Shown: piece by piece, positions 6,315 through 6,341 of the stretch
How positions within the stretch are numbered: the stretch's first letter is position 1
How the letters are laid out: the number at the start of each line of letters is the position of its first letter
Assembly (NCBI GenBank): GCA_900542395.1
Contig: UQNM01000100.1
Span: 1-6,341, forward strand
From: an uncultured Eubacteriales bacterium
GTDB lineage: Bacteria > Bacillota > Clostridia > Christensenellales > Aristaeellaceae
Length of the DNA stretch: 6,341 nucleotides
Direction: 5' to 3'
The notes under the pieces: generated by a model
Database searches by the model: none
The model's input: the letters and a program-made list of their open reading frames with translations, nothing else
What the model was told of the DNA's origin: nothing
Translations under genes and position numbers: made by a program

Positions 6315-6341
6315 AAAAAAGCGGGCGTGCAATGCACGCCC
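6315..6341 (-). terminator. Rho-independent terminator of an unseen upstream minus-strand gene
   Basis: Eight-bp arms GGGCGTGC (6323-6330) and GCACGCCC (6334-6341) flank a 3-nt loop. Read on the minus strand, the stem is followed by GC and then six T (6320 to 6315), the classic terminator layout. The stem may extend past the right edge. It would end a transcript coming from beyond the window about 40 bp before the glgA promoter. The DNA between it and the promoter shows nothing else recognisable. Confidence 0.8.

Overview
The window looks like chromosomal DNA of a GC-rich member of the Clostridia. This is inferred from strong AGGAGG-type ribosome binding sites, compact sigma-A-type promoters, Rho-independent terminators, a Moorella-like formate-tetrahydrofolate ligase, and the short ACT-type SerA typical of Firmicutes. 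By eye the genes are clearly GC-rich and the gaps between them AT-richer. No mobile element, CRISPR array, tRNA, rRNA or tandem repeat was seen.

Layout: (1) positions 60-1730, minus strand, fhs, encoding a complete formate-tetrahydrofolate ligase. A UUCG-capped hairpin sits downstream, cut by the left edge. (2) About 300 bp of intergenic DNA carries two divergent promoters, one for fhs and one for serC. (3) Positions 2036-4285, plus strand, serC then serA, separated by 3 nt and probably one translationally coupled operon. (4) A 16-bp perfect hairpin at 4328-4365 probably terminates both converging transcripts. (5) Positions 4394-6208, minus strand, glgA, with its own good promoter at 6245-6273. 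(6) At the right edge, a terminator read on the minus strand ends the transcript of an unseen upstream gene, so glgA is probably transcribed alone.

How the genes fit together: SerA and SerC carry 3-phosphoglycerate to phosphoserine, and the resulting serine feeds one-carbon units to tetrahydrofolate through GlyA, which is not in the window. Fhs fills the same folate pool from formate and ATP. The divergent fhs/serCA arrangement is therefore a one-carbon and serine supply module that could share a control region. glgA belongs to glycogen storage and is not obviously connected to the others.

The most unusual feature is in glgA. A normal GT5 glycogen synthase of about 480 residues continues in frame into about 118 residues that read like an SCP2 (sterol carrier protein 2) fold, a lipid-binding domain type not expected on a glycogen synthase. 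Also worth attention are a SerA whose catalytic Glu position seems to be Asp in a shortened loop while its serine-feedback residues are kept, and an inverted repeat over the glgA -10 region. The remaining content is ordinary core metabolism.
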